This document shows, one piece after another, positions 49,397-63,416 of a stretch of 64,000 nucleotides of DNA (its first letter is position 1; every line of letters begins with the position of its first letter). Under the pieces are notes generated by a model. That model ran no database searches. It was given only the letters and a program-made list of their open reading frames with translations, and was not told where the DNA came from. Both the position numbers and the translations under genes were made by a program. Source of the stretch: Pratylenchus scribneri (lineage: Eukaryota > Nematoda > Chromadorea > Rhabditida > Pratylenchidae); contig JAQSEB010000025.1 of assembly GCA_030063045.1 (NCBI GenBank), positions 496,001 through 560,000 on the forward strand, in the 5' to 3' direction.

Positions 49397-52281
49397 TTGA
49401 ATATTGGGACGGTGCATTCCCATTTGAATTTATGGATATATCTCTTTTTCTAATAAAATTCCAAAATGAATTTTCTATTGTTAATTTTGCATCTTTTTGA
49501 TTTAGCACAGGCATTTTGGTGCTGCTAAAAGAAGAAAATCATTTTTGCCTTCATTAAAATTATATTGTAATAGTATATAAATTTAAATGAAATTTAGGGA
49601 ATTTCAACATATTTTTAAAATATCATTTTTATTTTATTATTATTTTTGATTTAAAATACCCTTTTTATTTTTAATTAGCAATATATTTGATTAAATCATT
49701 TATTTTTTTTCGTATAATATTAAATAATTTAAAAAAAAAAATAAAATTTTTTCATTTCTTTTATTAAAAAATCGGTTTAATATTTCCACAAAATTATTAG
49801 TCGAGATTGAAGAGCTCGGCAAGAAGCATATAAAATTGAATTTGACAATAGAATGACAGAGGGCACCAATATTTTAATAATTATAATTATTATTTAATAT
49901 AAAATTAAATATTTTTTTATTTATTCTTTTATTTCTTTTTATAATATCTAAATACAAGTAGAATAAATGTAAATTTTTCCGAAAATATTTCCAGATTTTT
50001 GCAAGTCAGCTTTGTTTCTTGTCTTTCGAAAAATTTTTCTTTTTCGATATTTACCACTAAATTAGAAAATATTTATCGATGAGCCTTACAAAATTATGTT
50101 ATTATTTATATAATAGAATAACATATTAGCAAAAATTTTAACAACATATAGTACAAAATCTTAAAAATATAAAGAAATTATTTAAATTATTATTAAATAT
50201 ATAAAATGATTAGTATTTCTTCACTCTGTAAAATTTAACTTTATTTCAAATTTACAAAGAAATTTTTTGTTATTTTAATTTTTGACTATAATTAATATTA
50301 AATTAAATAGCTGAATTAAATAAATGAAATAATTCATTAATAATTTTTTTATAATTTACTACTATATTAATGGATATATAAAATTTAATTAATTAATTAA
50401 CTAGTGTAGCAAATATATTATTGATGAAAATTATATGACTAAATTTGTTCATTTAAATTTTTGATACAATTGCAATAATTTATATAATATTTATAAGTTA
50501 TTATTTTATTATTAATTTTATTAAATAATATTTTTATTTTTTAACGAAATTTTTGATCTTATAATTTGATATTTATTAAAAATTAATAATAAATTTATTA
50601 TTTTAATACTAATTTCAATATTTTTTATGAATATTAATTTTTCATTATTTGTCATTGCTAGATAGATTTTCCTGCCTACAAGATATTACATAGAAAGCCA
50701 TTTCCACTATCGTCATTATTTTTGGTTAAAAGTTTATATTTATATATATTTATTAATTTACCAAACGTTTAAAACTATTATATTTTAGGGCCTATAAAAC
50801 ATTTTGAAAAAATTTAAATTATTTGCATTTAATTTTATACACATAATTATGTATATATCGAATTTATTAAATTATTTTAAATCATAATTATATTTTAAAT
50901 GATAAATTTATAGTTATATTTCTTCATCCTTCTCCAAAATACTTTTTATTAAATAAATTTTTTTTATTTTAAAAAATTTTCAATAAATGAGGTAAGAAAT
51001 GAAACCCAGGCTAAGGAGTGCTACAAAATTTAATAAATTCAAATTTCTTATATAGAAATGTAGGAATTCAAGATAAATTTTTAATGGAATGTCGCTTTAC
51101 TCCAGTCTAAATATATTATTATATAAAATCTAAATTAAATAATATATTTTTATTGTAAGAGCAGAAATTTTTTTGTTTATATAAATAATCTAGAAATAAA
51201 TCAATTTTTTATTTTCTTAAATTAATTTAATTTATTCTAATTTTATTTTTATATCATTAATAGATAAAAATTTTAAAATCATTAATTTTTGTCTTACTTG
51301 GCATTCGGTCTTTATAATATAAAATTAAATTTCATAATTTTTTTAATTAATATTTAATATTTATTCTAAAAGCATAAAAATTTAAAAATATTCATATAAT
51401 TAATTTTCATTTATATCAAACGGCAATTCAATATAATTATTCCAGGAAAAATATATTAAATAATTGTTTATTTTATTGATTGAAATTTTTATAAAATATT
51501 TTCCTTTATTTTTGTTAAATGAAATATTTTTTTTTTAATTATTTGCACTTCTTTTTTTAAAGATGTGTTGACCCTATATGGTCATTATTGATTAATTTTC
51601 GATTCACCTAGCGAGATATAATGCAAATATTGCACTTAAATAACAAACATTTCTATCCATGTTACAAATCTTTAATATTTATTTTTTATAATTTCAATAA
51701 GTGCAATTTTCCTTTCAAGCTATAAGCACGAATACTCTAAATTAATTTCTTTATATTTCTTTTTTCTTTAATTTTTCCCTAAATTTGATTTTTTATTGTT
51801 TAAATTTATTATAAATAAAAAAATTTTATTTAAGTAAAATTCTTGAATGATAATAACATTTTTTTATTAAACAGTTAAATTTATTTTTTTTTTTATTTAA
51901 ATCGCCCCATTAATTTAGTATCAAACTTTCCTAATTCACCATAATTTTTTAGACTATTTGAATATTTGCTTTTTTAGTTTCCTTAATTAAATTTTATTAT
52001 TTAAAATATTTTTAGTTTTACTGGTTTTAGATAAAAATTAAATTAGAAATTTATTTATTTTTCAACAATGTAATAAGCTGATGTCAGGGCTCATTAGTAT
52101 GGACCGCTCTTAGAAATAAATTAGAAATTAGTCATTAATATAATTTACTTAAATATAGCAACAAAGGAGCTATACCTTCATTTCGAATATTTTATTTTAT
52201 CTATCATTTTATCCTATTTTCGATATGTATAAATTTATTATTTAATTTCATAGATAAAATTATCACAATAACAAGGCTTAA

Positions 52282-52301
52282 AATAGCGTTGAAACGCTAT
52301 T
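52282..52301. repeat. perfect 9-bp-arm hairpin
   Basis: AATAGCGTT, GA, AACGCTATT: a perfect stem with a two-base centre in AT-rich DNA, flanked by AGGC (52274) and GCCT (52317), which extend the symmetry. No T-tract follows directly, and no gene ends next to it. Confidence 0.6.
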
Positions 52302-55300
52302 CTTTTACATATTTAGGCCTGTATAAATAATTAAATATAAACTATTTTATCATTTTTAATTTAATTAATTAATATTTAACTATCTTTATATTAATTATTT
52401 TCTAATATAATATTATTTTTTTATATTTTAAATCTAAAAAAGATAAAATATAAATTACTATAAATGGATACATTTCAGAAAGAATTAAGTCTTTCGAGTA
52501 ATGTTTAAAAAAACTCTCCCATCTCTTATATATTTTATTAATAAATAAAAAATAAATTGACTTATCACTTAATAATAAAAATAAAATATAAATTTAATAA
52601 TTGCTTTTTTCTCGAAATATTTAATTAATTATACTATATGTTTAATTTAAAATCAAATTTATTAAATACAAATCATTTTCTTTTTTCAGAAATTTATTAA
52701 TTCCATATGGAAATAGGAAAGATATATCTTAATCAATATAATCTCTATCATTTTATTACAAATGAATAAGACAATCTTATTGTGCAGTACAAATTGTACA
52801 TTTCCGAAATAAAATCCTTTAAATAAAATTTTATAAAATATTTTTTATATCTTTATTATTATTTTTGTTATTTTTTTATTAATTGATATATTTTTTCCTT
52901 TCTTTTTTCAATATTTGAGGAATATTGGAAAAATAATTAGATTTTCTCTATCATATGGGCTTATAAAAATTTTTTTCTTTTAATAATCTAATTAATATTT
53001 ATTACACTTTATTCAAAAAATATAATAATCAATCAAAATTTGGGTACTGGTATTGGTATTAAATTTTATTTTTTTTTTATTATTTATTTTTTTTTTTTGA
53101 GATTTAGATTCGGTTATTATTCATTATAATACATCGCATATCAATGAAAAAATTTCTACAAAAATCATAATTAAGCACACATTGTAATATAAATCTTGTA
53201 TTATTTTTATTTTCTCTTATTAGCTTGTATTTCTATTTAAATTTAAATTTATAATTTTTTAAAAGAACACTTTATTCGTGACTTCTTTTAATAAAATTGT
53301 ATATTTTTGAAGGCAGAGCAATCCGATTTGGGTTGTGAGTTAAATAGATTTATCAAATGGATCATATGGATTTTAATTTTTCTTTAATGAAAATTTTAGA
53401 AATATTTAATTAAAATTAAAATTAGTATTTTTTAATTTATATTTTTTAATTTTATTTCTAAATTCTTTTTTTAGCCAATTTTTAATTAATATAAAATTAA
53501 TCCTTTATTTTTACGATATTTAACTTAAAATCTTAATAAAAAATATTTTTTTTCTTAAATTATTTTATAGAATTTATAATAAAAATTTAATTTAAAATCA
53601 GTTAATTTTTAATTATATTCATATCGTTGAACGGTCTGCAAAATTGATTGCGGGGAACTAAAGCAATTCTGACAAATTTGTTCTTTACGATAGGTTGAAT
53701 AGATTGCTGATTGTAATTGTTGTAGCCTGCGTACGGAAGCGTAGAAAGAAATAGCCAGGTCAGTTATCGATGACTGTATATTTTTGTTTATATTTTTTTA
53801 AAAATTTAAAATTCTTTAACCAATCTATATATTAAAATTATTTTAATTTTTTTTCTCCAATAATAATAGTTTTTTCTAAATTAACAATTTTAGAATTTTT
53901 ATAAATAATATAATTTGAAATCAATGGTGAAAAATTCTTTCTTTAAATTAATTTAATCAATTAAAATTTAAAAAATTTTTTATTTTTGACGTTGGCATAA
54001 TTTATTATACAAGAAAAAATAGTTTATTTCCACTTCAAATTGTCAAACCAGTTTGAAGCTGGTTGAAACTGAATGTCTGATTGACATAAACCAAATTTTA
54101 ACCTATTAAAAAATTCTAATTATCAAGTTCTTCGAATTTTAATTTTATAACTGTTTTTTACAAATATTAATATTTTTCTCAATTTTATTTAATAGGTTTA
54201 AATAAATTTTATAATTTATACATTTTTTTTAAATTTATTTAAAAAAGAAGAACTAATTCAATTCCAATTTTATAAAATAAATATATTTCCTTTATAAATT
54301 ATTTTGAATTTTTTTATCTTTGAAAATTCATTTATTTTTTCTTTTAAGATTTTATTAAAATAATGAAATTTTTATATTAATAAAAATTATAATATAAGGA
54401 TTGCTTATTTGATCCTAAAAGTTTTATTTACTTATAAATAAAATCTTTTTTTTTTGCATTTTTCGAAGGATTAGTTTAAAAATAATATTATTTAAAGAAT
54501 TTATCATAAATTATTTATCAATTTTACAATCTATCACAAATGGATTTCACAAATAAACACAAACACTTTCAATGAAGCCGCCATTTAAAATTCATTTTTC
54601 TCAGATTTTTTTAAAGAATTATTAGTGATATTTATATGGATATAGATTACTATAAGATATGATATTTTATAAAAATTAAACAAAAATAAATATATTTTAT
54701 TTAATTTTTTTCCCATTTTCTTCTTTTTTTCAATGATTTGAATTATGGTTGAGCATTTATTTCTTAGACAATTCTTCTTTTTTAAAATTACGCTTATTTA
54801 AAAATTATTATAAAATAAAAATTTTTCAAATACTAATTTAATAAGCATATTTTTTATTTTAAGATTTAATTGTCTAAATGTTAATAATTACAAAATTATT
54901 TTCTGATAAAATATTAAATCTCTGTATATTTCACAATAAAATATATTATTTTTCGTTTAATAAAATTATTACATAGCTAAAATATATTATCATGCAATAT
55001 GCTTTTATACGAATCCGAATGAATTCAAAAAAAAAATTATTCCTTTGTACAAAATTTTTTCGAATCTCCATATAAATAGGGCATGTTACCGTTTGTTTTA
55101 TAAACCATTTTTAATTTTTATAAATAAATTTTAAATATTTTAGATTTTATAATATTTATATATATTTATTTATAAAATCATTGATAATATCATTCTTTTC
55201 TTTCAATGTCTTTTTTCGTTCTGATCACATTTTTCATTCGTTAAAAAATGCTTTAATTTAATTTGAGATAATGTGGGCCACTAATTTTTTTAAATTTTTT

Positions 55301-56332
55301 GAATTTATTTAAATGATATATTCAATAATTTTTACATTTTATTGAGAATTTATTTTTTTTAATTAATATAAAAATTTTAAAACTTTATATCTTTCTATAT
55401 AGAATCATAATAAAAGAAAAAAATTTTTTATTTAATTTCTTATAATATATTTTTTTAATCTTTTAAAACAATTAATTTATTATTTAATTTTCAAATTTAT
55501 ATTATTTTACTTGTTTATGGACAAGCAAAATATTGACTTGTTAAAAAAATATAACCAAAATTTGTTCACAACAATATTTTAAATTTTGATATTTTTGTTG
55601 TTTTCAACATGGACGGAAAAGCCGATTGCGATTGTGTCTATAAAGTCAAGCCGGTTATTTGTAGCATTGCTTTCTGTCCATTGAGGTGAAGAGGGAGAAG
55701 GACAAAGCAACGATTCTTCTACCGTAGACAATGCCCACACAATTTGTTATATTTTGTTATTTTATAATCTTTTAAATGATTTTATTTAAATTGGAAATTT
55801 ATTGTATTTATAAATTATAATACTACTTTTTGATAATAAATTTTTTTTATCTTATTCTCAATTATTTTTTATGCACAAGATCAGAAATATATAGTGCTTT
55901 CAGTTGTTAAAAAATTATAATAATTTTTTAAAAATTATTTTTGCTTTTTAATTAAAATTACATAAGATTTTTATGATAATTAATTTTATAATCATAATAC
56001 GAAGACCTTGCTCCATCGTTCAATAATGGTAAAAAAATTGCCGTTCCATTATCTTCATATGCGCAACTTGATCTTGAAGTATAATTTATATTCTCATGCA
56101 AAAATATACTTTTTTATTAATATTTTACTCATATATATCATTTTATTTATTCGTAAAATTTATTGTTATAAATTTTTTATATTCTAATTTGCCATTCAAA
56201 TAAAATTTAACAACATATATATTATATAAATTATAATTTTATCAACTTAAAAGTGATTGGCCATAATCGGTATAAACTTTTTCTTCAATTTCAAATAAAT
56301 TTTAATAATTATTTCAGCTAATCCTCGGCCGC

Positions 56333-56368
56333 CAAATCCCCGTCTATAGGGGTGCCGGAGGAGATAAA
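56333..56368. repeat. GC-rich nested hairpin
   Basis: CCTCGGC at the left and GCCGGAGG at the right enclose an inner ATCCCCGTCTATAGGGGT stem. It is isolated in A/T sequence. It could be a structured RNA element or an element end; nothing is known from context. Confidence 0.5.
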
Positions 56369-57665
56369 AAATTTATTAATCATTTTCCTAAATAATATTT
56401 TTTTATTGAATTTCAAATATGTTTTATTTTATTTCTTATCTCCTTTTTGATTGTTAATAATTTAAAAATGATTATTTTATTTATACTATTATTTTTTCTA
56501 ATTGTAAAAATATGTATTATTTATAAAATATTTCTTGAAGAAAATTAATAATTTTTAAATTCCATATTCATTATATTTTTTAATGCAGGTTTTTTTATTA
56601 TAATGATAATTTATAATTTTAGGGTATCTTAATATCGTCAAATAGATATTTTTAATAATTATTTAAAAAATTTCTAATTAGAAATAAATCTAAATTGATA
56701 AAAAAAATAATTTAATTTATATTATTATCAAAATTTATTTTCAAATTAATTCTTCTAATCAGAAAACATTGATTTCAATTTTTATTTCAATATTCAAAGC
56801 AATGAATTTTTATTTAGGAAAAAGAATTTTTAATTTATTTTACGGAAAAATTGAAAATATTTAATGGAACAAATTAATCTCCCGACATTTTTTTTATTTT
56901 CAAATATTTATTTATAATACATTATCTTATCTTTAATTTATGATATTTTTATTCTATGTAGACCCATAATTCTTTACTTCATTTCAATTTAAATTATGAC
57001 ATATCTTTTATAATATTTATTTAATAGCTATGAAATTTAAATTTTTCGTTAGATAACAATAAAAAATTGCTTTCTTAATCATTTGATGAATGATATTGTG
57101 AATTTATCATTTGTTTTCGCATCATAAATTGTTTTGATACAAATGTTTTTCCAGAAGAGAAATATAGTAATTAATATACTGAAAATAAAATTTTTTCACT
57201 AATTTTATGAGATTAAAAAAAAATAATTTAAATTTATGCTCTATATAAATATTTTAATATCAATGGTCTTAGCTTAGCTAAGAATCAATTTTCCTTTTAA
57301 TAATTCAATTCAATTTGAGCTTCAATTAGGAAAAACATATTCCAATATATCAATATTTGCATTAATTTTTCTTTTTTCTTTAATAAATAGATAAAATTTT
57401 TATTAAATATAAGTTTAGTTTTAAAAGATAAATATATATAAACGCTATTTTAAAAAATTTCTTATTGTTCCATTTAACTCCATATATTATTGAATTAAGC
57501 TTGTAGCATTTTTATTTATTTATGATTTTTTAAATCTTTTTGAGGACATTAAAAATCCTTTGAAAATAAATATATCTGAATTTATTTGTAAATTTAATTT
57601 TTATTAATTTAATATTTTATTTCATTTTAATAAATTTTTATGAATTATTTCCCAAGTCTTTCCAA

Positions 57666-57848
57666 ATGACATTCAATAATTGTAGTGTTTTTCAAAATGG
57701 TGAGTTTTTCCCAAATTATAAGGACCAAATTGATGAACTTTGGTTGGAGCAAAGCATAGCAGGATTTCCATTTTGTGCTGGGGATAATTTTCAAGAAAAT
57801 TCGGCCTTATCCAAATGCATACTATTATTTAATCATTTCCATTTATAG
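57666..57848 (+). CDS. candidate small ORF (60 aa)
   Basis: ATG 57666 to TAG 57846. The content is hydrophilic with balanced codons (FQNGEFFPNYKDQIDELWLE, then GFPFCAGDNFQENSALSKC), clearly unlike the surrounding A/T DNA. An internal donor-like GTGAGT (57700) is present. Family not recognised; could be a first exon. Confidence 0.35.
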   Translation: MTFNNCSVFQNGEFFPNYKDQIDELWLEQSIAGFPFCAGDNFQENSALSKCILLFNHFHL

Positions 57849-60800
57849 TTTTTTATATTTTTATTTGAATGCTATATCAATATATTTATTATAATTTCTT
57901 CTCTTTCTTCTACAAACCATATGAATCAATTAATTTTCTCAAAATTTGATAAAGATTTTTTTATTGATGAAGTTGAATTAGATTCGGTGACTTCATTATA
58001 TTGATGTTCATTAAGTCAAAAGTATCTCATTCGATTAAATATTTTTTCTTTATTTTTATAATTTGCATCTAACCCATTATTTTTATAATACAATAATAAT
58101 AATGATGATTATGATCTAAAAATTTATTTCCTCTATTAATTTTTTATCACTTTAATAAAAAAATTTTATATCAAATCAAGTTGGCCACTTTTTCGCTTGT
58201 TTTATAACAAAAATTTTTAATATTTATTTCCTTTCCTAATATGTTTTATTTTAATTATTTATTTTATTAATAAAATAAATTATTTGATCTTTTTTATTGA
58301 TTCTTTCCTTTCTATCGAAATAATGAATTTATTTTCATAAAGATTAAATAAAAGTTTTGAAATAGTATTCAAATTTTTTTATCGATAATTATTTGCTATT
58401 TTTAATTTGATTATTTAACTATATACAATGGCTCTGTGTGCTTTTTCAGCATTATCTTTTAAACTTTTATGTATAATTATTTAAAATTATTTGTATTTTA
58501 AATATTTTTATAATTGACGTAATTAGTTCTTTATTTTTTGTATAAATATTTATTTTTTTGGTAATTTTTCTTTCTTTTTTATAAGAATATTTAAAATCAA
58601 GGTATTTTTTTAGAATTATTTCTATTTGGCGCTGCTATATAGAAAAGAAATTGCATTGCAGGCTGTTGTTTTATATAATAATTCAAATAAAAATTCTGGT
58701 TGCTCTCATTGATTACAATAAAATTATTCATACCAATTTCAGAATTAATTTTTTGTCAATTCGCAATATTTTCCTTATATCTCCTTGCATTAAGAAATTA
58801 ATCAATTTTATAATTTTTAAATTTTTTATTAAATAATTAATATTATATAATTTTTCATTTTTCTGTTTTTATGTATTAAATTTACTAACATTATATAACA
58901 ATTATTTTTATGATTAGATATTTAGAATTTTTATTATTAATATAAATTAATTTATCTATAATTTTTTAATGGTATAAATTAATTTTCGAAATAATTAATT
59001 ATATATATTTATTATATTTCTATATATGCATAATTCTATTTTTGCATATCTCATTTTAATAAAATTTTAACCATCATTAATTAATTTATGATTTTCAAAT
59101 AAATGAAAGTTAATAGATCTTTATGTGTATATTTCGCCTTTTTAATTTTTTTTATCTAATATTTAAATAAAAATTATTCTTTTACAAATTCATTCAAAAA
59201 TATTTTAAATTTCGAAATAAAATAATAATAAATCCTGGGAAAGTTATTCCTGATGTTGACATTCCTGTAGCCAATTGCTAGAATTGCAGTCCACTCCACA
59301 CATAATAGCACTACTGAGATTTGTGTTGCCCAGAAGCTTTTATCAGTGCATTGGTCTGTCAATTTTTCTAGAGCAGATGTTAATAATTCTTAATTAAATT
59401 TTAATTATTAGGATAATTATTTCCAATGAAATTTAATTTAAATTTTTAATTTTTTCTACGATTTTATATATGTTTATTAAATATTTTTATAGTATTTTAT
59501 TCTGGTGCCATATATTTTATCATTTCTTTTTTCTGAATTCCTAAAATATTCCTTAGATTAAATTTATTTATAAATTTTAATAAATAGAATTGTTTTTGCT
59601 GCGATAGCGTTAGCAATTGGCATATTCTCCGCTTAACAGGCCACCGTCACCCATCGGTCCTCGGAAAATTAATTTGTTGAAAGTTTGAGCAAAAATATAT
59701 TTTTAGCATGAATAAAATTTTTACTAGAAATTATTATTTTTTCTTTTATTTATATGTTTACATGGTATTTTTAAATATTTTATCTATAAAATTTATTCAA
59801 TTATTTTTATTTAAATGTTTTTTTAATTTATTTTAATTGCAAGCGGCTTGCTTATCCAATCAGCATCCTTTTGTCTTGCATAGCCCAATTTGAAGTGGGA
59901 AAGGATTAAACTTTTTATATTTATCTCAAAATAAAATATTTATATAGTCAAATTGAAGATTATTTAATTCTATATATTTTTTTTCTATTTATTGCTTTTT
60001 AATTAAAGATTTCTAAAAATTATTAATAAAATAATATTATTTTTTTAAATTAAAAATTAGTCAATTAATTGTTGACAAATCTAATCTCAGTTGAGTGATT
60101 CATTTTGTTCCAATAAATATTTTTAATAAAATTATTTATGAGTATAATAAATTTTTATATTTATGTAATTATGAATTTTTATTTTCAATAAATTTTTAAA
60201 ATATTTCTCTTTTTCATAAAAATAAATACATTCAAAATTGGATAATCTTTCATTTAAAATATCAATTTTCCAAAAATATTTTATTGCTTTTTTAAAATAT
60301 AATCCGTTAATTTTAATTAAATATGTGTGGTGCTTGGTGCAATGATCTTCTTCTGCTTTAGTCCTTTAATGCAACATAATACGGACCGGAATAGGCTTGC
60401 TTTTTTTAGCACAAATTTAGTTGTGTTTACTTTTTTATTTTAAGAATTTATAAATTTATAAATAATTTTAAAAAAGCAGCGAGCCTCATTGTTTTGTTTT
60501 ATTTGAATTAAGAATATTTTATTTTATTTTCAAATAATATATGGTGTTTTAAATCTTAGATTTGATGATATACAAATATAATGAATTAAAAAAATAAATT
60601 TTCTATTTATAAAAATATCAAAAAATAAAATTATAGATTGGTATTATTTTTTGATATTCTGCCAAACTATGATATTTTTTGAATTACTCAAATCATCTTT
60701 CGTCAAAATTTTCTCTTATTTGAAGCTTGGGCTCCTTTCGTTAAAATTTCTGATTAAATTTTCGAGTTTAGATTTGAATTTTTCATTTATAGAGTTATAA

Positions 60801-62675
60801 AGTCAATTAGATTTATTAATATTTTATAAATTGGATAATTCATATAATTTTTTTATTTTTTATAACAAACATAGATTTTACGATTTTATGATATATCAAG
60901 ATTTTATTTGTTAAATTTTTATAAATTAATTTTTTATAATTTTAAATAAATATTTTATTAATTGATGATATACATAATTTTTTATTTTTTATTGTTAAAA
61001 TACGAAATTAACATTATAAATTTTATTATTTTATTTTTTTTATTTATAATAAGTAAACTATGTAGTTGAAAATTTGTGATTCATTAAAAATTGCATAAAA
61101 TTAAAAAAACGTAATTATATTAATATAAAAAATATAAAAATTTTTAAAAAAATCTTTTTTTAATTAAATGGAATTATTAGTTTTTTATATTCCGTTCTAT
61201 TTCGGTCTTCTACCAGAATAGTTATGACCTCATCCGATGATCTCATTTCTATTAATAAAAATTTCTTTTCAAAATTTCCATACATATTTATGTTAAATTA
61301 ATCTATTCACAATTATTAATATTTTTATAAATTAAACACTAGGGTTTTTTAATTAAATTTGAGACTTTATTAAATAAATGAAACATTTTTGAATAATTAA
61401 AGAATTTTCAAATTTTTATAGGACCTCAAATTATTTATAATTTTTTAATTCATGTTATCATATTTAATGGAATTCATTACTATTTATTTATTCAATTAAA
61501 ATAATATTTAATGCTAATCTTAAAAATAATTATTAATTTAATCTATTAAATAATCTTTACTTTAATTTTTTCATAATTAAAAATAACGATTAATTAAAAT
61601 TTTATATATGGAAAATTTCTATATTATCTTTCAATATATTTATTGAAATAACATTTAATTTTTTGTTTTTTTATTCCTATTTCCTTTGCAAAAGCATTTA
61701 TATGAAATTAAAAAATTTATCGTAGAATACAATAACAAATGGTTGCATGAATTGTCGAAGATATGATTAGAATTTAATAAAATTTACACAAATAAATAAA
61801 TATTTGTTAACGTTAAAAAAGTAGGAAATCGGTTAGGTTTCTGCCATCCATCTGATGTCATTGAAAATTTTTTCCAAAATTTGATTTACAAGAATGGTTC
61901 TATTATTTTGAAATTATCATAAAACTATTAATAATTTTAAAATTTAAAAAAATGATCAAAATTAATAAAAAATTTTATTTTATACTAATTTAATTAATTT
62001 ATTATAATTAATGTCCCTATAAAATTATTTTAATATAATTTCAAGTTCAATCACTTATTCATTTTTTTAAATTTTTCATTTTAATTAAACAAATTCTATT
62101 CAATTAATTTATGATTTTGGCTTATTTATACATATATAAAATTTTTTAATGATAAATCTGCTACAAAAAATAAAAATTTTTATTATTCCTTTTTATATAA
62201 TTCGATTACTCTTCATTTTTTTCGAAAAATTAATCACTTTGTTTCTCGATCAAGTTTAAATTCTCTATATTTAATTATGTTAATGTTGCTTTTTAAAATT
62301 GTTTGTAATTTCTATTTTTCCTATTTTATTTCTTACAATATTTCTATTTTATATATATTACATTTTAAAAATATATTTGAAGATTTAAATTTATTTTAAA
62401 GAATTTTTACTTTAATTAAGATAATTTCTCGTATTATATTAATATTTATATATTTTTTAATTGGTTATTATTTTTTCAAATATATCGTATATTTTCATAT
62501 ATATTATTGTCTAAATCATTTCGTTTCATTGGTCACTTTATATGGTTAAAACATTTAAATTTCGTATTTTTATTTTTGCTAAAAATTCGGAAGGTATATT
62601 TATATTGAAATTTTAAAGTTAAAATTTTTTGATTTTCCATGGAAATTAAAATGTTTATAAATTAAGGACTGTTAT
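57849..62675. other. very AT-rich, gene-poor region (part 5)
   Basis: A/T tracts with islands near 58620-58700, 59230-59365, 59600-59665, 59840-59900, 60330-60420, 60670-60760, 61200-61240 and 61830-61860. The 60.3-kb island is open on the plus strand for about 40 codons as a membrane-like sequence (VLGAMIFFCFSPLMQHNTDR..). The 59.3-kb island is open on the minus strand (KSFWATQISVVLLCVEWTAI). No gene can be assembled. Confidence 0.5.
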
Positions 62676-62894
62676 ATGATAACAACAGTAAGAAACCGCA
62701 AATTTTCCCGGTACTCGTATATCAAGTTAGATATGCACATCAGAAAATTAAATAAAAATTAATCAAAATTACAAACAAGATCAAATATGATGAGAAACCA
62801 ATCAATGGTCCCCGTGAGAATAAGAAGCAAAGACTGGTACATAAATGAGGTCCACATCCTTCATGTTCTAGTTGTAAATGTAGAGTGCTGGTGA
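62676..62894 (+). pseudogene. open frame interrupted by one TAA
   Basis: From ATG 62676 one plus-strand frame runs 73 codons to TGA 62892-62894 with a single internal TAA at 62760. The first half is basic (MITTVRNRKFSRYSYIKLDM); the second reads MMRNQSMVPVRIRSKDWYIN then EVHILHVLVVNVECW. It shares the word AATCAATGGTCCCC with the island at 34200, hinting at a dispersed relic. Family not recognised. Confidence 0.35.
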
Positions 62895-63197
62895 ACTATT
62901 TTAAATAAATTGAGAATAGTCATTTTTTTAAAATATAACTTTTATTATTTTAATTTTTCGATATTTCACATATTGAATATATATTTATTTATTTTAGATT
63001 TATAACTTTATATTAATATATAATTTTTAATTTTTAATGGCATATACAAAATAAATGAATTAAATAAAATTTAATCATTTTATTCATCATAATAAACGCA
63101 GTTCCCATATGAATGTAAATTTTCTTCCTAATTTCAGATTTATAGAGTTTTTTAGAAATTTTATTAATTTTTTTAGACAGAAAGAGAGTTGCTTAGA

Positions 63198-63416
63198 ATG
63201 TGGGAATTGACTAGAAATTTATTCAACAAAATTTTGCCCAACAAGGAAGACATCAAGCAATTCTTTCAAAATAGAAATTGTATTGTTGGTATCGGTATAT
63301 TTCTTACCATATATCCCCATTTCAGCTCATCGTCGACGAATTGTCCCGAATTTTATAAAATATTTTTTTTTAGTTTAATATATCATTTTTTTTCTTTAAA
63401 TTTCCTTATCGAATAA
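63198..63416 (+). CDS. candidate small ORF / first exon
   Basis: ATG 63198 opens MWELTRNLFNKILPNKEDIK QFFQNRNCIVG and could splice at a GTATCG donor at 63290; without splicing it runs to TAA 63414 through an AT-driven hydrophobic end. Balanced composition is limited to about 63190-63350. Not recognised. Confidence 0.35.
   Translation: MWELTRNLFNKILPNKEDIKQFFQNRNCIVGIGIFLTIYPHFSSSSTNCPEFYKIFFFSLIYHFFSLNFLIE

Larger units (their letters stand above)
49397..57665. other. very AT-rich, gene-poor region (part 4)
   Basis: A/T tracts with islands near 49420-49530, 50660-50710, 51000-51020, 52080-52110, 53315-53345, 53630-53780, 55015-55085, 55610-55745, 55995-56090 and 56325-56370. The 53.7-kb island ends a plus frame with a hydrophobic stretch and a basic end (LLIVIVVACVRKRRKK, stop). 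The 55.6-kb island holds a plus frame broken by one TGA. The 56.0-kb island reads DLAPSFNNGKKIAVPLSSYA up to a GTATAA donor. None can be joined into a gene. Confidence 0.5.

Noticed and set aside
59174..59362. 62-codon minus frame with a hydrophobic core as a gene
   Set aside because: No ATG at the start of the balanced part, no splice signals, and the far end is A/T-driven; kept only as an island in the region entry.
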